From contig LVAA01000055.1 of assembly GCA_001603955.1 (NCBI GenBank), positions 1 through 47,088 on the forward strand: a stretch of DNA of 47,088 nucleotides, written 5' to 3'. The notes below the pieces were generated by a model. It worked only from the letters and a program-made list of their open reading frames with translations, was not told the origin of the DNA and ran no database searches. Shown here in pieces: positions 1 to 8,494 of this stretch. Within the stretch, counting starts at the first letter, position 1; every line of letters begins with the position of its first letter. The translations under genes and the position numbers were made by a program. Source of the DNA: Syntrophobacterales bacterium Delta_02 (GTDB lineage: Bacteria; Desulfobacterota; Syntrophorhabdia; Syntrophorhabdales; Syntrophorhabdaceae).

Positions 1-2
1 CC

Positions 3-65
3 AAGGGCTTCCTGTACACGGACCACACGTACTCCCTGTATGAGAGGATACGGGAAGGGGAATGA
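3..65 (+). CDS. 3' end of an unidentified protein (partial)
   Basis: An open frame enters from the left edge and ends at a TGA at 63-65, giving the last 20 residues, which finish in YERIREGE. Its stop overlaps the ATG of the next gene in an ATGA arrangement, so the two are probably translationally coupled and in one operon. Because the neighbour is a sugar-nucleotide enzyme, a role in surface polysaccharide synthesis is a reasonable guess, but the fragment is too short to assign to a family. Confidence 0.6.
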   Translation, partial: KGFLYTDHTYSLYERIREGE

Positions 66-1174
66 GGACAACCACAGACCTTCGGGAAAAGACCGTCACC
101 GTCACCGGCGGCAGGGGCTTCCTGGGACGGCACCTCATCCATGCCCTTGGGTCGCGCGGTTGCGGGAAGGTCCTCATTGCCGACCTCCCCGAGTACGATC
201 TTGTCAATCTCACCAACATACGGCGGATGTACGACGAGCAGAAACCCGATATCGTCATCCACCTTGCGGCAAAAGTGGGCGGTATCGGTTTCAACCAGGA
301 AAACCCTGCCTCCCTCTTCTATGAGAACGCCATGATGGGCATTCAGCTCATCCACGAGGGGTATCTCCATGGCATCGGCAAGTTCGTAGCACTTGGAACC
401 ATCTGCGCCTATCCCAAGTTCACCCCAGTCCCCTTCAGTGAGGACAAGCTCTGGGACGGCTACCCCGAGGAGACCAACGCGCCGTACGGCCTCGCCAAGA
501 AGATGATGCTCGTCCAATCCCAGGCCTACCGGCAGCAGTACGGGTTCAACGCCATCTTCCTGCTCCCGGTGAACCTCTACGGCCCGGGGGACAACTTCAG
601 CTTCCGGTCCTCCCACGTCATCCCGGCGCTCATCAGGAAGTTCCACCTCGGCAACCTGCTGGCCCGCGGCGACCTCAGCGGGATAGCCCATGACTTCCTC
701 CGCAACAACGACGGGGAGGCCGTCGTCAACGGTTCAACGGTCACGATAACCAAAGATTCCCCCCTCGAAGACATCCTGACCCTCCTGACCCATTACGGCA
801 TCACCCGTTCATCCGAAGCCAACCCGCAACATTCTACTACGTCCGTGGGTGTCTGGGGCACGGGTCTGGCAACGCGAGAATTTTTTTACGTGGAGGATGC
901 GGCACAGGCCATCGTCGCCGCCACAGAGCGCTATGACGGGAGTGACCCCGTGAATATCGGCGCGGGCTTTGAGATCTCCATAAAGGACCTCGTGTCCCTC
1001 ATCGTCCACCTGATGGATTTCAACGGCACCGTCGCCTGGGACAACACCAAACCGGACGGCCAGCCCCGGCGAATGCTTGACACCGCAAAGGCCCGGCAGG
1101 AATTCGACTTCCGGGCGGCAACGTCTTTCGAAGAGGGATTGAAGAAGACAATAGACTGGTACACCGCGCAGTAG
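62..1174 (+). CDS. fcl: GDP-L-fucose synthase-like NAD(P)-dependent epimerase/reductase
   Basis: Extended short-chain dehydrogenase/reductase of 370 residues. The N-terminus carries the Rossmann glycine motif TGGRGFLG (about residues 15-22). The catalytic YxxxK is in NAPYGLAKK (about 139-147), and LGTICAYPK (about 111-119) sits where family members have LGSSCIYPK. The segment [10 protein letters not shown] is typical of GDP-fucose synthases, which epimerise and reduce GDP-4-keto-6-deoxymannose to GDP-L-fucose for surface glycans. It is longer than the usual 310-320 residues because of extra sequence at about residues 196-260, between IRKFH and VGVWGTG. A comparable insert occurs, as I recall, in a longer subgroup of the family, so this is probably not damage. 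The start overlaps the upstream stop (ATGA). Family assignment is strong; exact substrate is inferred. Confidence 0.85.
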   Translation: MRTTTDLREKTVTVTGGRGFLGRHLIHALGSRGCGKVLIADLPEYDLVNLTNIRRMYDEQKPDIVIHLAAKVGGIGFNQENPASLFYENAMMGIQLIHEGYLHGIGKFVALGTICAYPKFTPVPFSEDKLWDGYPEETNAPYGLAKKMMLVQSQAYRQQYGFNAIFLLPVNLYGPGDNFSFRSSHVIPALIRKFHLGNLLARGDLSGIAHDFLRNNDGEAVVNGSTVTITKDSPLEDILTLLTHYGITRSSEANPQHSTTSVGVWGTGLATREFFYVEDAAQAIVAATERYDGSDPVNIGAGFEISIKDLVSLIVHLMDFNGTVAWDNTKPDGQPRRMLDTAKARQEFDFRAATSFEEGLKKTIDWYTAQ

Positions 1175-1287
1175 CCCCTCCAGGTCCCACGGGACGCACG
1201 GAACCCCCGATCCCCCCCGCCACACTTATCCGGAATGAATCTACGGCAATGGACAAGCTGACCCTCCAGGGCATACCCCGAGGGGAA

Positions 1288-1403
1288 AATAACCAACGAC
1301 CAAATCTCAATGACCAGGAGAGAAGAATAGCAACCAAGGATCCAGGGAAGAACCAGCATCTGCATCAGTTTTCCTGGTCATTGAGATTTGGTCGTTGGTT
1401 ATT
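1288..1403. repeat. Perfect 32-bp inverted repeat built of 7-bp units
   Basis: Positions 1288-1319 and 1372-1403 are perfect reverse complements, separated by 52 bp. Each arm is itself a 7-bp-period array (units such as ataacca, acgacca, aatctca, atgacca). It lies between the convergent ends of the fcl-like gene and fdhD and could form a long hairpin in either transcript. There is no clear T-run, so a terminator role is possible but not shown. Confidence 0.85.
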
Positions 1404-1411
1404 ATCTTCTT

Positions 1412-2209
1412 TCAGAGGATACGGTCGGGGTGGGTAAAGATGTTCCCCCTGGGGTTTCTGAGAGTGGCTATGAGGGTGATACCGAGGGCGTCGGCCGTCT
1501 CTATCGCCAACGACGTGGCGGCGGATACACCCGTTACGATCTCGGCCCGGAGCCTCGCGGCCTTCACGACCATCTCGTAGCTCAGGCGCGAACTCAGGTG
1601 GACGATGACCGCCTCATGGACCTTTCCTTCAAGGAGAAGCTTGCCGATAGCCTTGTCAAGGGCGTTGTGACGCCCCACGTCCTCGGCGAAGGCCAGGAAA
1701 CCCCCCTGCCCGTCGAAGAGCGAGGCTGCGTGCGTTGCCCCCGTCAGATGATGGGCCTTCTGCTTGTCGACCATCGCCCTCTGCATGGAAAAGAGCCGGG
1801 AGAACTCCACCGTCGTCCTCTTCTCCACAACCGGTATAGACCTCGTCAGGTCCCCTATCAGGTCCGACCCGCAGACCCCGCAACTCGAGTACATGGCTGG
1901 TTGCCTGCGCTCCCGCGGAGGCAGTCCCATCTTCTTCCTTGCTTCGCTGAGGTGGATGGTGACCTTGTTTGCCGACAGATCGTCGCAATGATCGGCACCG
2001 GCCACATCGTCCATGGACGTTATGATCCCATCGGTAAAACAAAGCCCGAGGGCAAGAGGTATCTCCTCCCCCGGCAGGCGCATCGTGGTGTAGAAGGATT
2101 CATTCTCGATATACACCTCAAGAGGCTCCTCGATGGCAACCCGCTCAGTCCTGCGGACAACATCGTCGCCCGAACGCCTCACTACCGAAACCTCACGCAC
2201 ATCCGCCAC
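1412..2209 (-). CDS. fdhD: Formate dehydrogenase accessory sulfurtransferase FdhD
   Basis: FdhD carries sulfur from the cysteine desulfurase to the molybdenum/tungsten bis-MGD cofactor of formate dehydrogenase. Family hallmarks are present: the active cysteine loop SSCGVCG, then TGATHAA, and the very conserved EDVGRHNALDKAIG near the middle of the C-terminal half. I start the gene at a GTG at 2209 (VADVREVS), because GGAGG lies six bases upstream; the open frame continues a further 13 codons without a ribosome site. That gives 265 residues, normal for the family. No formate dehydrogenase gene is in this window, so its client enzyme must be encoded elsewhere. The gene stands alone, convergent with the fcl-like gene. 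Confidence 0.93.
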   Translation of the reverse strand: MADVREVSVVRRSGDDVVRRTERVAIEEPLEVYIENESFYTTMRLPGEEIPLALGLCFTDGIITSMDDVAGADHCDDLSANKVTIHLSEARKKMGLPPRERRQPAMYSSCGVCGSDLIGDLTRSIPVVEKRTTVEFSRLFSMQRAMVDKQKAHHLTGATHAASLFDGQGGFLAFAEDVGRHNALDKAIGKLLLEGKVHEAVIVHLSSRLSYEMVVKAARLRAEIVTGVSAATSLAIETADALGITLIATLRNPRGNIFTHPDRIL

Positions 2210-2242
2210 CGCAAACCTCCACAAGAAGGATACAGAAGACGG

Positions 2243-2290
2243 TTTCAAGTTTCAAGTTTCAAGTTTCAGGAACTAAAACCGGTTTTAGTT
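2243..2290. repeat. 7-bp tandem repeat followed by a 20-bp palindrome
   Basis: The unit tttcaag is repeated three times at 2243-2263, with a partial fourth unit to 2269. It is followed by a perfect 20-bp palindrome at 2271-2290 (two halves aactaaaacc / ggttttagtt) that contains the stop codon of flgL. The palindrome may end the flagellar transcript, but no T-run follows it. Confidence 0.7.
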
Positions 2291-4102
2291 CAGGTAGTTC
2301 AGGATGCTGATGGCCTGCATTTTGGAGAAAGCCGCCAGGAGGGTCTGGTAGGTGTTGAGGAGCACGGTGAACTCCGTGCCGAGCTGGGCGGTGTCGGCGC
2401 CGACGAGATCGGATTGCTCTTCCTCTATACGTGCCTTCTTGGTCGCGTTGTTCTCGATGAGCATCTCCGCCTGGGTACCCTGGAAGGCGACGATGGCGTT
2501 GTTCTTGAGGACGGAGGCGCGGGCCGTATCAATGCAGTCGATGTTCTTGGAGATCCACGTGGCATCGCCTGCGTCGAAGGCATCCTTGAAGTTCTTGAGC
2601 ATCTCGAAAATGCTCAGGTCCTTGACCTGGAAGGTGTCGTTGGCTGCAAGGGGAGTATCCGTCGTGCCGAAGGCGAGCTTGATGCGGTTGTTTGTCGTGT
2701 TGGCCACACCCGCTCCGTCTATGAACATGCCCGCGTCATAGTCGCCCACATCGGCGTCTCCGTTGCTCACGACGGAATCAACGTTATCGAAACCAAGGAC
2801 CCCGGCGGCCGTCGACGCCGCGTTCGACCAGTTGAAGGTAACAACGCTGCCTGTATTGTTGGTGATCGTATACTTCCTTGTCTCGGCGCTGTAGGTGGCG
2901 GAATAGCCTGCCCCGAGTTGGGTTGAGATCTCGGCGGCAAGCTGGTGGCCGGTGTAGGTTCCGTTGGTAAGCGTTATCGCCACGCCGTCGCGATAGAGAG
3001 TATTGTTCGTCCCGTCGATCACTATGTCCGCCGTCAGGTCGGCTCCGCCCGTGCTGACGGCTATTGCCGCGGACCACGTGGCCCCTCCATCCGTGGAATA
3101 GGTATAGGTGGCCCGGGACGCCACGGCGCCCGTTGTGGCCCCGCCGGTCGCTATCTTGACGAGGAAAGCCTTTCTGCCCGTGTCGAGGTCGCTCATGTCC
3201 GTCTCGCCGCTGGCAACAACGGAATCGACGGCATCGAAACCGAGCACCCCTGCAGCGGTGGCCCCGGCGTCAGACCAGTTGAAGGTCACCGAACCTGTGG
3301 TGTTGTTCGTTATCACGAATTTTCGTGTCGACGAGTCGAAGGCAACTGAATAATTGGCGCCGAGTTGTGTCTGGATCTCCTGCGCCAGCGTGGTTCCCGT
3401 GTAGACGCCTGCCGTCAGGTTGACGGCTCCGCCATCGACATACATCGTCCTGTTCGTCGCGTCGAGGACATAGGCGAAGCTTTCCGTGTTCGAGTATATG
3501 TCGCCCGCGTACGTGTTGGACACGTCGCCAAAGGCTATCTTGGTGGTGCTGTAGAAGGCGTCCCTGCCCGAGACCCCGTACTGCCCCAGCTGAGAGCTGT
3601 CGACATAGATGTTTGTCGCATCCTCACCGTCTGCGGACACCATGTACGTCACGGAATAGTCGTTGTTCAAACGGAAGGGCGCGGTCTCGGCCTGCTGCCC
3701 GCCGAATATGTACGTGTTGCCGAGTTTCGTGTTGCCCACGGTGACGAGGTGCTCGATGATGCTTTCCAGTTCCGCGACGTAGGCTTGCCGGATGCTCGAG
3801 TCAGCCGTGTCGAACCCCGCCGCCATCTCTCCCAGGGTCGCAAGCTGGCCGTCCAGGCCTGTCAGGGACGAATCATACATGCTCACCAGTGTCTTGAGCC
3901 TCTGCAGGTTGTCGCTGTACTGCGTTCCCATGCTCAGCTCGGCATCATATTCGACGGACCTGGCAAAGATGAGGGGGCTGTCCGAAGGACAGTTTATGTT
4001 CCTTTGCGTGGATATCTTCTTTTCCATGTCGGTGAGCTGTTGCCCCAGCTTGTTGATGCAGGTCTGGAACAGCCTGTATCTCATGGTCTCAGATATTCTC
4101 AT
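2285..4102 (-). CDS. flgL: Flagellar hook-associated protein 3 (FlgL), enlarged by a duplicated domain
   Basis: FlgL forms the hook-filament junction with FlgK. The N-terminal flagellin-type helices (MRISETMRYRLFQTCINKLG, then LDGQLATLGEMA and NTYIFGG) and the C-terminal helix (LLNTYQTLLAAFSKMQ) match the family. At 605 residues it is about twice the enteric size. The extra length is a middle region holding two similar blocks at about residues 208-313 and 358-460. Both run from a YVDGG/YRDGV strand through TAGVYTG or TNGTYTG, TQLGA, ITNNT, and VTFNWS to GVLGFD.VDSVV. The start overlaps the flgK stop (ATGA), and this is the last gene of the operon. The duplicated blocks probably form surface-exposed domains, as in large flagellins; that is an inference. 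Confidence 0.92.
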   Translation of the reverse strand: MRISETMRYRLFQTCINKLGQQLTDMEKKISTQRNINCPSDSPLIFARSVEYDAELSMGTQYSDNLQRLKTLVSMYDSSLTGLDGQLATLGEMAAGFDTADSSIRQAYVAELESIIEHLVTVGNTKLGNTYIFGGQQAETAPFRLNNDYSVTYMVSADGEDATNIYVDSSQLGQYGVSGRDAFYSTTKIAFGDVSNTYAGDIYSNTESFAYVLDATNRTMYVDGGAVNLTAGVYTGTTLAQEIQTQLGANYSVAFDSSTRKFVITNNTTGSVTFNWSDAGATAAGVLGFDAVDSVVASGETDMSDLDTGRKAFLVKIATGGATTGAVASRATYTYSTDGGATWSAAIAVSTGGADLTADIVIDGTNNTLYRDGVAITLTNGTYTGHQLAAEISTQLGAGYSATYSAETRKYTITNNTGSVVTFNWSNAASTAAGVLGFDNVDSVVSNGDADVGDYDAGMFIDGAGVANTTNNRIKLAFGTTDTPLAANDTFQVKDLSIFEMLKNFKDAFDAGDATWISKNIDCIDTARASVLKNNAIVAFQGTQAEMLIENNATKKARIEEEQSDLVGADTAQLGTEFTVLLNTYQTLLAAFSKMQAISILNYLN

Positions 4103-5499
4103 CGTCCGATCTCCATAAGGGCGTTTATGAGGGTATCCGCCGTGTTGATGAGGCGCGCTGCCGCCTGATAGGCGTACTGGAACTTGATGAGGTTCGACAT
4201 CTCCTCGTCTATGGAAACGCCGGACACGCTCTCTCTCTGATTGGAGACCAAGTCCATGAGGTTCTGATGGTATTCGGAAAGGTCTTGCGCGTTCTGTGAA
4301 AGGTTCCCTATGGTACTCGCTATGGACGCGGTATAGGTCACGTAGGTCGTTGTCGTCCCGCCGATCGTCACGTCGGCGCTGCCCAGGTTGGCGATGGCGA
4401 GGGCAATATCGTTGTTCGACATGTTCGATGCCGACGAGGTAACGGCGATATAGTTCACGTCCGTCTTTATCTCATCGCTGAGGTCGATGTTGGCCGCGTA
4501 GTCCTGGGTCATGTTCTCGAAGAAATTGACACCCGTCGTCCCGCCGGGATTGTAGCCGGTGGCATGGACGGTGTTCACCTCCGTCATGAGCGACTGTGCG
4601 AGATCGTTCATACCGTCGATGAAGCCGACAAGCTGGGTGTCCCTCAAGTCGACGAGGCCTTTGAGGATCCCTCCGCCTACGCCATCGGTGATATCGACGG
4701 AATACAGGGAAGTCCCCTTCCAGTACACGTGATAGAAGTTGTCCGTACCTGTCTTCTCGGCGGTCAGTTCGTAGGAAACCCCTTTTTCGACGAGGAGCTT
4801 TCCGTCCGCGGTCATGACGGTGAGACCGCCGTTCTCGTCCTCGAAGTACTGGAGGTCGAGCTTTCCCGAAAGCTCCTGCAGCGCCCCCATCCTCTGGCTC
4901 GTAAAGCTCCCGCTCTCGCTTCCACCCGCCGCCGCCTCATACGTCTTCTGGTTCAACGCGGCGATGGAGGCCAGGAGATTGTTTATTTCCGTCACTTCGC
5001 TGGCAACGTTGTTGTCGGTCTCCACCTGCAGGGTCTTCAATTCGCTGTAAGTGTTGCGGATGCTCTGGCAGAGGTTGGTCGCCTTCAGCGCCACGTCAGC
5101 CCGCGCGACGCTGCTTAAGGGGTCGGCGGACAGGCTCTGCCATGAATTGAAAAAAGCGGTGATGTTCGACGTAAGCTGGGAATTGGTCTCATCGAGAACA
5201 CTCTCGATGCGGGTGAAGAACTTCTCGTATGTCTTCTGTTCCTCCATGGACGTGTACTGCTTGGCCACGGAGTACTCGAGGTACTTGTCGTAGTGGCTCG
5301 TCACCGTTAGGATCCTGACGCCATTGCCCAGAAGGAGCCCGGAATCGGACATCACGGCGTCGGCCTCGGTGAGGACCGCCTCCTGCCGGGCGTAGCCCTT
5401 CGTGTTCACATTGGCGATATTGTGCGACAGGACCTCCAGCGAGGTCTGCTGCGCAAAGAGGGCGTTTCTAGCGATATTGAGGATAGAGGTGATACCCAT
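4099..5499 (-). CDS. flgK: Flagellar hook-associated protein 1 (FlgK)
   Basis: FlgK is the first protein of the hook-filament junction, exported by the flagellar type III apparatus. The N-terminus shows the rod/hook signature (FAQQTSLEVLSHNIANVNTKGYARQEAVLT) and the C-terminus the matching helix SIDEEMSNLIKFQYAYQAAARL followed by INTADTLINALMEIGR. Its 466 residues are slightly short against about 545 in enteric bacteria, with reduction in the middle, which is common. An AAAGGT ribosome site precedes the ATG. The stop overlaps flgL by four bases, and flgN lies 20 bp upstream, giving the usual order chaperone, FlgK, FlgL. Confidence 0.94.
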   Translation of the reverse strand: MGITSILNIARNALFAQQTSLEVLSHNIANVNTKGYARQEAVLTEADAVMSDSGLLLGNGVRILTVTSHYDKYLEYSVAKQYTSMEEQKTYEKFFTRIESVLDETNSQLTSNITAFFNSWQSLSADPLSSVARADVALKATNLCQSIRNTYSELKTLQVETDNNVASEVTEINNLLASIAALNQKTYEAAAGGSESGSFTSQRMGALQELSGKLDLQYFEDENGGLTVMTADGKLLVEKGVSYELTAEKTGTDNFYHVYWKGTSLYSVDITDGVGGGILKGLVDLRDTQLVGFIDGMNDLAQSLMTEVNTVHATGYNPGGTTGVNFFENMTQDYAANIDLSDEIKTDVNYIAVTSSASNMSNNDIALAIANLGSADVTIGGTTTTYVTYTASIASTIGNLSQNAQDLSEYHQNLMDLVSNQRESVSGVSIDEEMSNLIKFQYAYQAAARLINTADTLINALMEIGR

Positions 5500-5519
5500 G
5501 CGCTACCTTTCTTCGGACG

Positions 5520-5954
5520 TTAAATGACCTTCGAGAGGAGTACGGAGGAGAGGTCCTCTCTCTTCTTCCCGTAACCCATGTTGCCGCTAATATGTCCGAT
5601 AATGTTCTCTATCGACGACCTGACGTGATCGATGGAGAAGGAGAGAAGCTTCATGTTCTTGTCCATGGCGGTCTTTATCTCTTTCATCACCACGGCAAGG
5701 CGCCCGTTGAGGGACTGCATCGTCTCGTCGGCCGCGATAGCCTCCCTGTCCCCCGCACCCTCCAGCAGCTTTTCCTTTTCCGCCTTCAGGTACTCGAGCT
5801 TTCTCAGAATCTCTTCCTTTTTGTTGTTCCCCGCGATTATGCCATCCAGTGAAAAGGATATGATGGCGTCGCGCTCCATCTGAAGGGCCGTCAGGAACTC
5901 CTTCAGGGTCTTTTCCTCTCTCTTGGTCATTTCGATGATGGCGTCTGTCACCAT
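5520..5954 (-). CDS. flgN: FlgN-family flagellar export chaperone
   Basis: A 144-residue, highly charged, almost wholly helical protein with long coiled-coil stretches (EILRKLEYLKAEKEKLLEG). FlgN proteins bind the C-termini of FlgK and FlgL in the cytoplasm and deliver them to the export gate. Sequence in this family is weakly conserved, so the call rests on length, helical character, the start TDAIIEMTKREEKTLKEFLTAL.. and the position between flgM and flgK. Its ATG overlaps the flgM stop in a TAATG arrangement, indicating translational coupling. Confidence 0.82.
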   Translation of the reverse strand: MVTDAIIEMTKREEKTLKEFLTALQMERDAIISFSLDGIIAGNNKKEEILRKLEYLKAEKEKLLEGAGDREAIAADETMQSLNGRLAVVMKEIKTAMDKNMKLLSFSIDHVRSSIENIIGHISGNMGYGKKREDLSSVLLSKVI

Positions 5955-6268
5955 TAGAGTAGCTCGTCCAGGATATTGGCCTTCAGTATGCTGGCTGCAA
6001 CTATCTGGCCTCTCGCGTTGTACGTCCCGTCCTCGATCTTAGCCCTGAGTTCCTCGACCTTCTCTTCCCGGACCACGGACTGGGTCTTGGCCTTCTCAGC
6101 AAGGCGGTCAACTTCCTGCTTCCTGGATGAGATCTCCACCTTGTCATAGCTGTCGCCCTGATCCTTCCGCTGTTCCACGGAGAGGTCTTTCTGCTGTTGC
6201 GGCTTTACCTGAGCGGTCTTGACAAGGCTGTCAAGCAGATCGGGTTTGTTGCCGTTCTGGATCTTCAT
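5954..6268 (-). CDS. flgM: Anti-sigma-28 factor FlgM
   Basis: FlgM binds the flagellar sigma factor FliA until the hook is complete and is then exported through it. The 104-residue protein has the usual disordered, Gln/Lys-rich first half and the conserved C-terminal sigma-binding part. There VEISSRKQEVDRLAEKA leads to VEELRAKIEDGTYNARGQIVAASIL, the clearest family signature. An AGGAGGTGG ribosome site precedes the ATG. A gene immediately 3' (flgN) overlaps the stop. FlgM here implies late genes under sigma-28 elsewhere in the genome, while the operon itself appears to be driven by sigma-54. Confidence 0.92.
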   Translation of the reverse strand: MKIQNGNKPDLLDSLVKTAQVKPQQQKDLSVEQRKDQGDSYDKVEISSRKQEVDRLAEKAKTQSVVREEKVEELRAKIEDGTYNARGQIVAASILKANILDELL

Positions 6269-6280
6269 GGTCCACCTCCT

Positions 6281-6628
6281 CTATCGCTTACCGGTATTAT
6301 CGCCGCTTCGAGGAATTACTTTAGTATTTTCCCTGTCGGAATATTTCATGAGCATCTCTTTTATGCCGACACCTTTTTCTGCAAGGAAATCGGCAACTTT
6401 CTCGTACACCATGGCCATGTAGGTTTCCTCCGCATAGCCCTTTTTCGACATTTTAGTCGTCTTTTCCAGGTGCTTTATCATGCTGTAGATCATGAAGGAC
6501 TCGAAGTTCTGGCAGATCTTCTCTTTGTCCGCCTCTGAAGAACCTGACAGATCGCGTTCCATCGTGCTGGCCCCCATCGAAATTCCGGGCGGCAACCCCA
6601 TCATCACAGATTTAATACCTTCAGACAC
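6281..6628 (-). CDS. flgJ: FlgJ-type rod-binding protein (rod domain only)
   Basis: About 115 residues matching the N-terminal rod-binding/scaffold domain of FlgJ, with the signature FESFMIYSMIKHLEKTTKMSKKGYAEETYMAMVYEKVADFLAEKG. The C-terminal peptidoglycan hydrolase domain of enteric FlgJ is absent, as in many deltaproteobacteria; rod passage through the wall then needs another enzyme. I start at a GTG at 6628 because AGGAGG lies nine bases upstream and because this avoids overlap with flgI; the open frame runs 12 codons further. It sits between flgI and flgM. Confidence 0.88.
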   Translation of the reverse strand: MSEGIKSVMMGLPPGISMGASTMERDLSGSSEADKEKICQNFESFMIYSMIKHLEKTTKMSKKGYAEETYMAMVYEKVADFLAEKGVGIKEMLMKYSDRENTKVIPRSGDNTGKR

Positions 6629-6641
6629 AGTGAGCAACCTC

Positions 6642-7769
6642 CTATATGACCTCAAGGTCGGCATGAAGAGCGCCTGACGCCTTGATGGTCTGCAGTATCG
6701 TTATTACATCACGCGTCGAGATTCCCGTCGCGTTGAGCGCATTGACAAGATCCCGGATGGAAACGCCCGCCTCCAGGAGGTAGAACTTCCCGCGGTCCTC
6801 ACGCACCTGTATCTGCGTATCGGGCGTCACCACCGTTTGCCCCTGCCCGAACGGCATGGGCTGGCTCACGCGGGCGTCTTCCTTGATCTGAACGCTTATG
6901 TTCCCGTGGGAGATGACGACCGTCGACACGCGCACGTTCTCGCCGATAACGACCGTTCCCGTCTTCTCGTCCACTACTATCTTTGCCTGCATGTCGGTCC
7001 TCACGTCGAGATTTTCCACGACAGACAGGAACTGTACGGGATTGCTCCTCATGTTCAACGGTATCGTCACGTTGACGGTTCCGGCGTCCTTGGCATGAGC
7101 GGCACCGCCAAAGCTCTCGTTGATACGGTCAGCTATCCTCCGGGCATTGGTGAAGTCGGGCATCTTCAGGGCGATCATGACCTGGCTCCCCTTGTACTCC
7201 TCGGAGATGACCTCCCGCTCGATGGTCGCCCCGTTCACTATGCGACCCACGGTCGGGTGGTTCTTCTGCACAGAAGCACCCTGCCCCGATGCCAGAAAGC
7301 CGCCGACCACCATCGGGCCCTGCGCCATGGCATACACCTGCCCGTCGGCCCCCTTGAGGGGCGTCGTCACCAGCACACCGCCTTCAATGCTTTTGGCGTC
7401 GCCGATGGAAGAAACGGTTACGTCGATCTTGCTCCCTATCCGCGCGAACGGAGGCAGGTTACAGGTGACCATTACAGCCGCGACATTGTTGACCTTCGTC
7501 GATTTGGGGTCAACCCTGATACCCATGGTCTCCAGCATGTTGGCAAGGGACTGGTTCGTGAAGATCGTGTTCGACTTGTCGCCCGTGCCTGCGAGACCCG
7601 TAACGAGCCCGTAGCCGATCAACTGGTTGGTCCTCGCTCCATTGATGTAGCCCATCTCCTTGATACGGGCCGCGTCCGACATCCCCACCATGAAGAGAAG
7701 GAAGGCGGCGATGAAGAAAAGCATGCAGACTATCATCGCATTACGATGGACACGTTCCCGGTAACTCAT
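6642..7769 (-). CDS. flgI: Flagellar P-ring protein FlgI
   Basis: FlgI assembles into the periplasmic P ring around the rod. A signal peptide is visible at the N-terminus (hydrophobic MIVCMLFFIAAFLLFMVG). The mature part begins with the family hallmark INGARTNQLIGYGLVTGLAGTGD and ends in LNATGISTRDVITILQTIKASGALHADLEVI. Length (375) is standard. It follows flgH by 11 bp, with a GGGGGA site before the ATG, and its export chaperone FlgA is encoded two genes upstream. Confidence 0.96.
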   Translation of the reverse strand: MSYRERVHRNAMIVCMLFFIAAFLLFMVGMSDAARIKEMGYINGARTNQLIGYGLVTGLAGTGDKSNTIFTNQSLANMLETMGIRVDPKSTKVNNVAAVMVTCNLPPFARIGSKIDVTVSSIGDAKSIEGGVLVTTPLKGADGQVYAMAQGPMVVGGFLASGQGASVQKNHPTVGRIVNGATIEREVISEEYKGSQVMIALKMPDFTNARRIADRINESFGGAAHAKDAGTVNVTIPLNMRSNPVQFLSVVENLDVRTDMQAKIVVDEKTGTVVIGENVRVSTVVISHGNISVQIKEDARVSQPMPFGQGQTVVTPDTQIQVREDRGKFYLLEAGVSIRDLVNALNATGISTRDVITILQTIKASGALHADLEVI

Positions 7770-7780
7770 GCCGTCCCCCG

Positions 7781-8482
7781 TCAGAATGGCCAGACGGCGT
7801 CCATGACACGCGCCAGCCAGCCCGGTTTCTGCTTTTCGCCCAGCACTCCAACGCCGGTGTAGATGATCTTGGCGTCCGCGACCTGGGTCGAGTACACGGA
7901 ATTGTCATAATCGAGGTCCCGCGGTCTCACGATGCCCTGGACCAGGATCTCCTTCTTTTCGTTATTGATGACGATCTCTCTCTTCCCTTCGATCGCCAGG
8001 TTGCCGTTAGGAAGCACGTCGACAACGCGCGCCGTGATGGTAGCGGTCAAAGAACCGCCCCGGGTGGTCTCGCCGGAGCCGTCAAAGTCATTCTTCGTGC
8101 TCGCGTTGATCATCTTGTCCGGGGTGATGCTCGAGGGATAGAAGTTGGATTCAAGCCCCAGGAAATTGGGGATGCCCGCCGTTGTGGTGGCCGACTTCGC
8201 CGTCTTCGTACCCGCTTTCTCCGACGCGTTCGTTACCTCGTAGATCTTGACGGTTACGATGTCACCCACTCCCCGGGCCCTGTGATCGCCCAGGAAGTTG
8301 CTGTTCGCATTGACTCCGCGGTAGATGGTGCCCGCGGGCGGCTCCAAAGCCGGCCTCGCGTTCTTGTACGTATTGTCTATGACAAAGGGCTCATCCTTTA
8401 TCACCGATTGACTGGTACTCTGGCAACCCGCCAGGAGAACTGCCGCCAGGATAGTCATCAGTGCTACGGCACTCGTCTTCAT
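7781..8482 (-). CDS. flgH: Flagellar L-ring lipoprotein FlgH
   Basis: FlgH forms the outer-membrane L ring. The N-terminal signal ends in a lipobox (LLAGC at about residues 17-21), so the mature protein is lipidated and anchored in the outer membrane. Conserved segments include RARGVGDIVTVKIYE, the LTATITARVVDVLPNGNLAIEGKREI strand region and VRPRDLDYDNSVYSTQVADAKI. At 233 residues it has normal size. The presence of flgH and flgI shows a diderm cell envelope. It lies 12 bp after flgA. Confidence 0.96.
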   Translation of the reverse strand: MKTSAVALMTILAAVLLAGCQSTSQSVIKDEPFVIDNTYKNARPALEPPAGTIYRGVNANSNFLGDHRARGVGDIVTVKIYEVTNASEKAGTKTAKSATTTAGIPNFLGLESNFYPSSITPDKMINASTKNDFDGSGETTRGGSLTATITARVVDVLPNGNLAIEGKREIVINNEKKEILVQGIVRPRDLDYDNSVYSTQVADAKIIYTGVGVLGEKQKPGWLARVMDAVWPF

Positions 8483-8494
8483 AGGCTCACACTC

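Noticed and set aside
62..1174. The extra 60 residues in the GDP-fucose-synthase-like protein as a novel insertion
   Set aside because: A comparable insertion, ending near a GI-containing helix before the WGTG motif, occurs in a longer subgroup of the family, so it is probably ordinary.
1388..2926. 512-codon plus-strand open frame
   Set aside because: It lies antisense to fdhD and flgL, which have clear family motifs; composition is that of a shadow frame.
3365..4168. 267-codon plus-strand open frame
   Set aside because: Antisense to flgL/flgK; no motifs and no ribosome site.
6837..7862. 341-codon plus-strand open frame
   Set aside because: Antisense to flgI and flgH; His/Arg/Asp-rich shadow.
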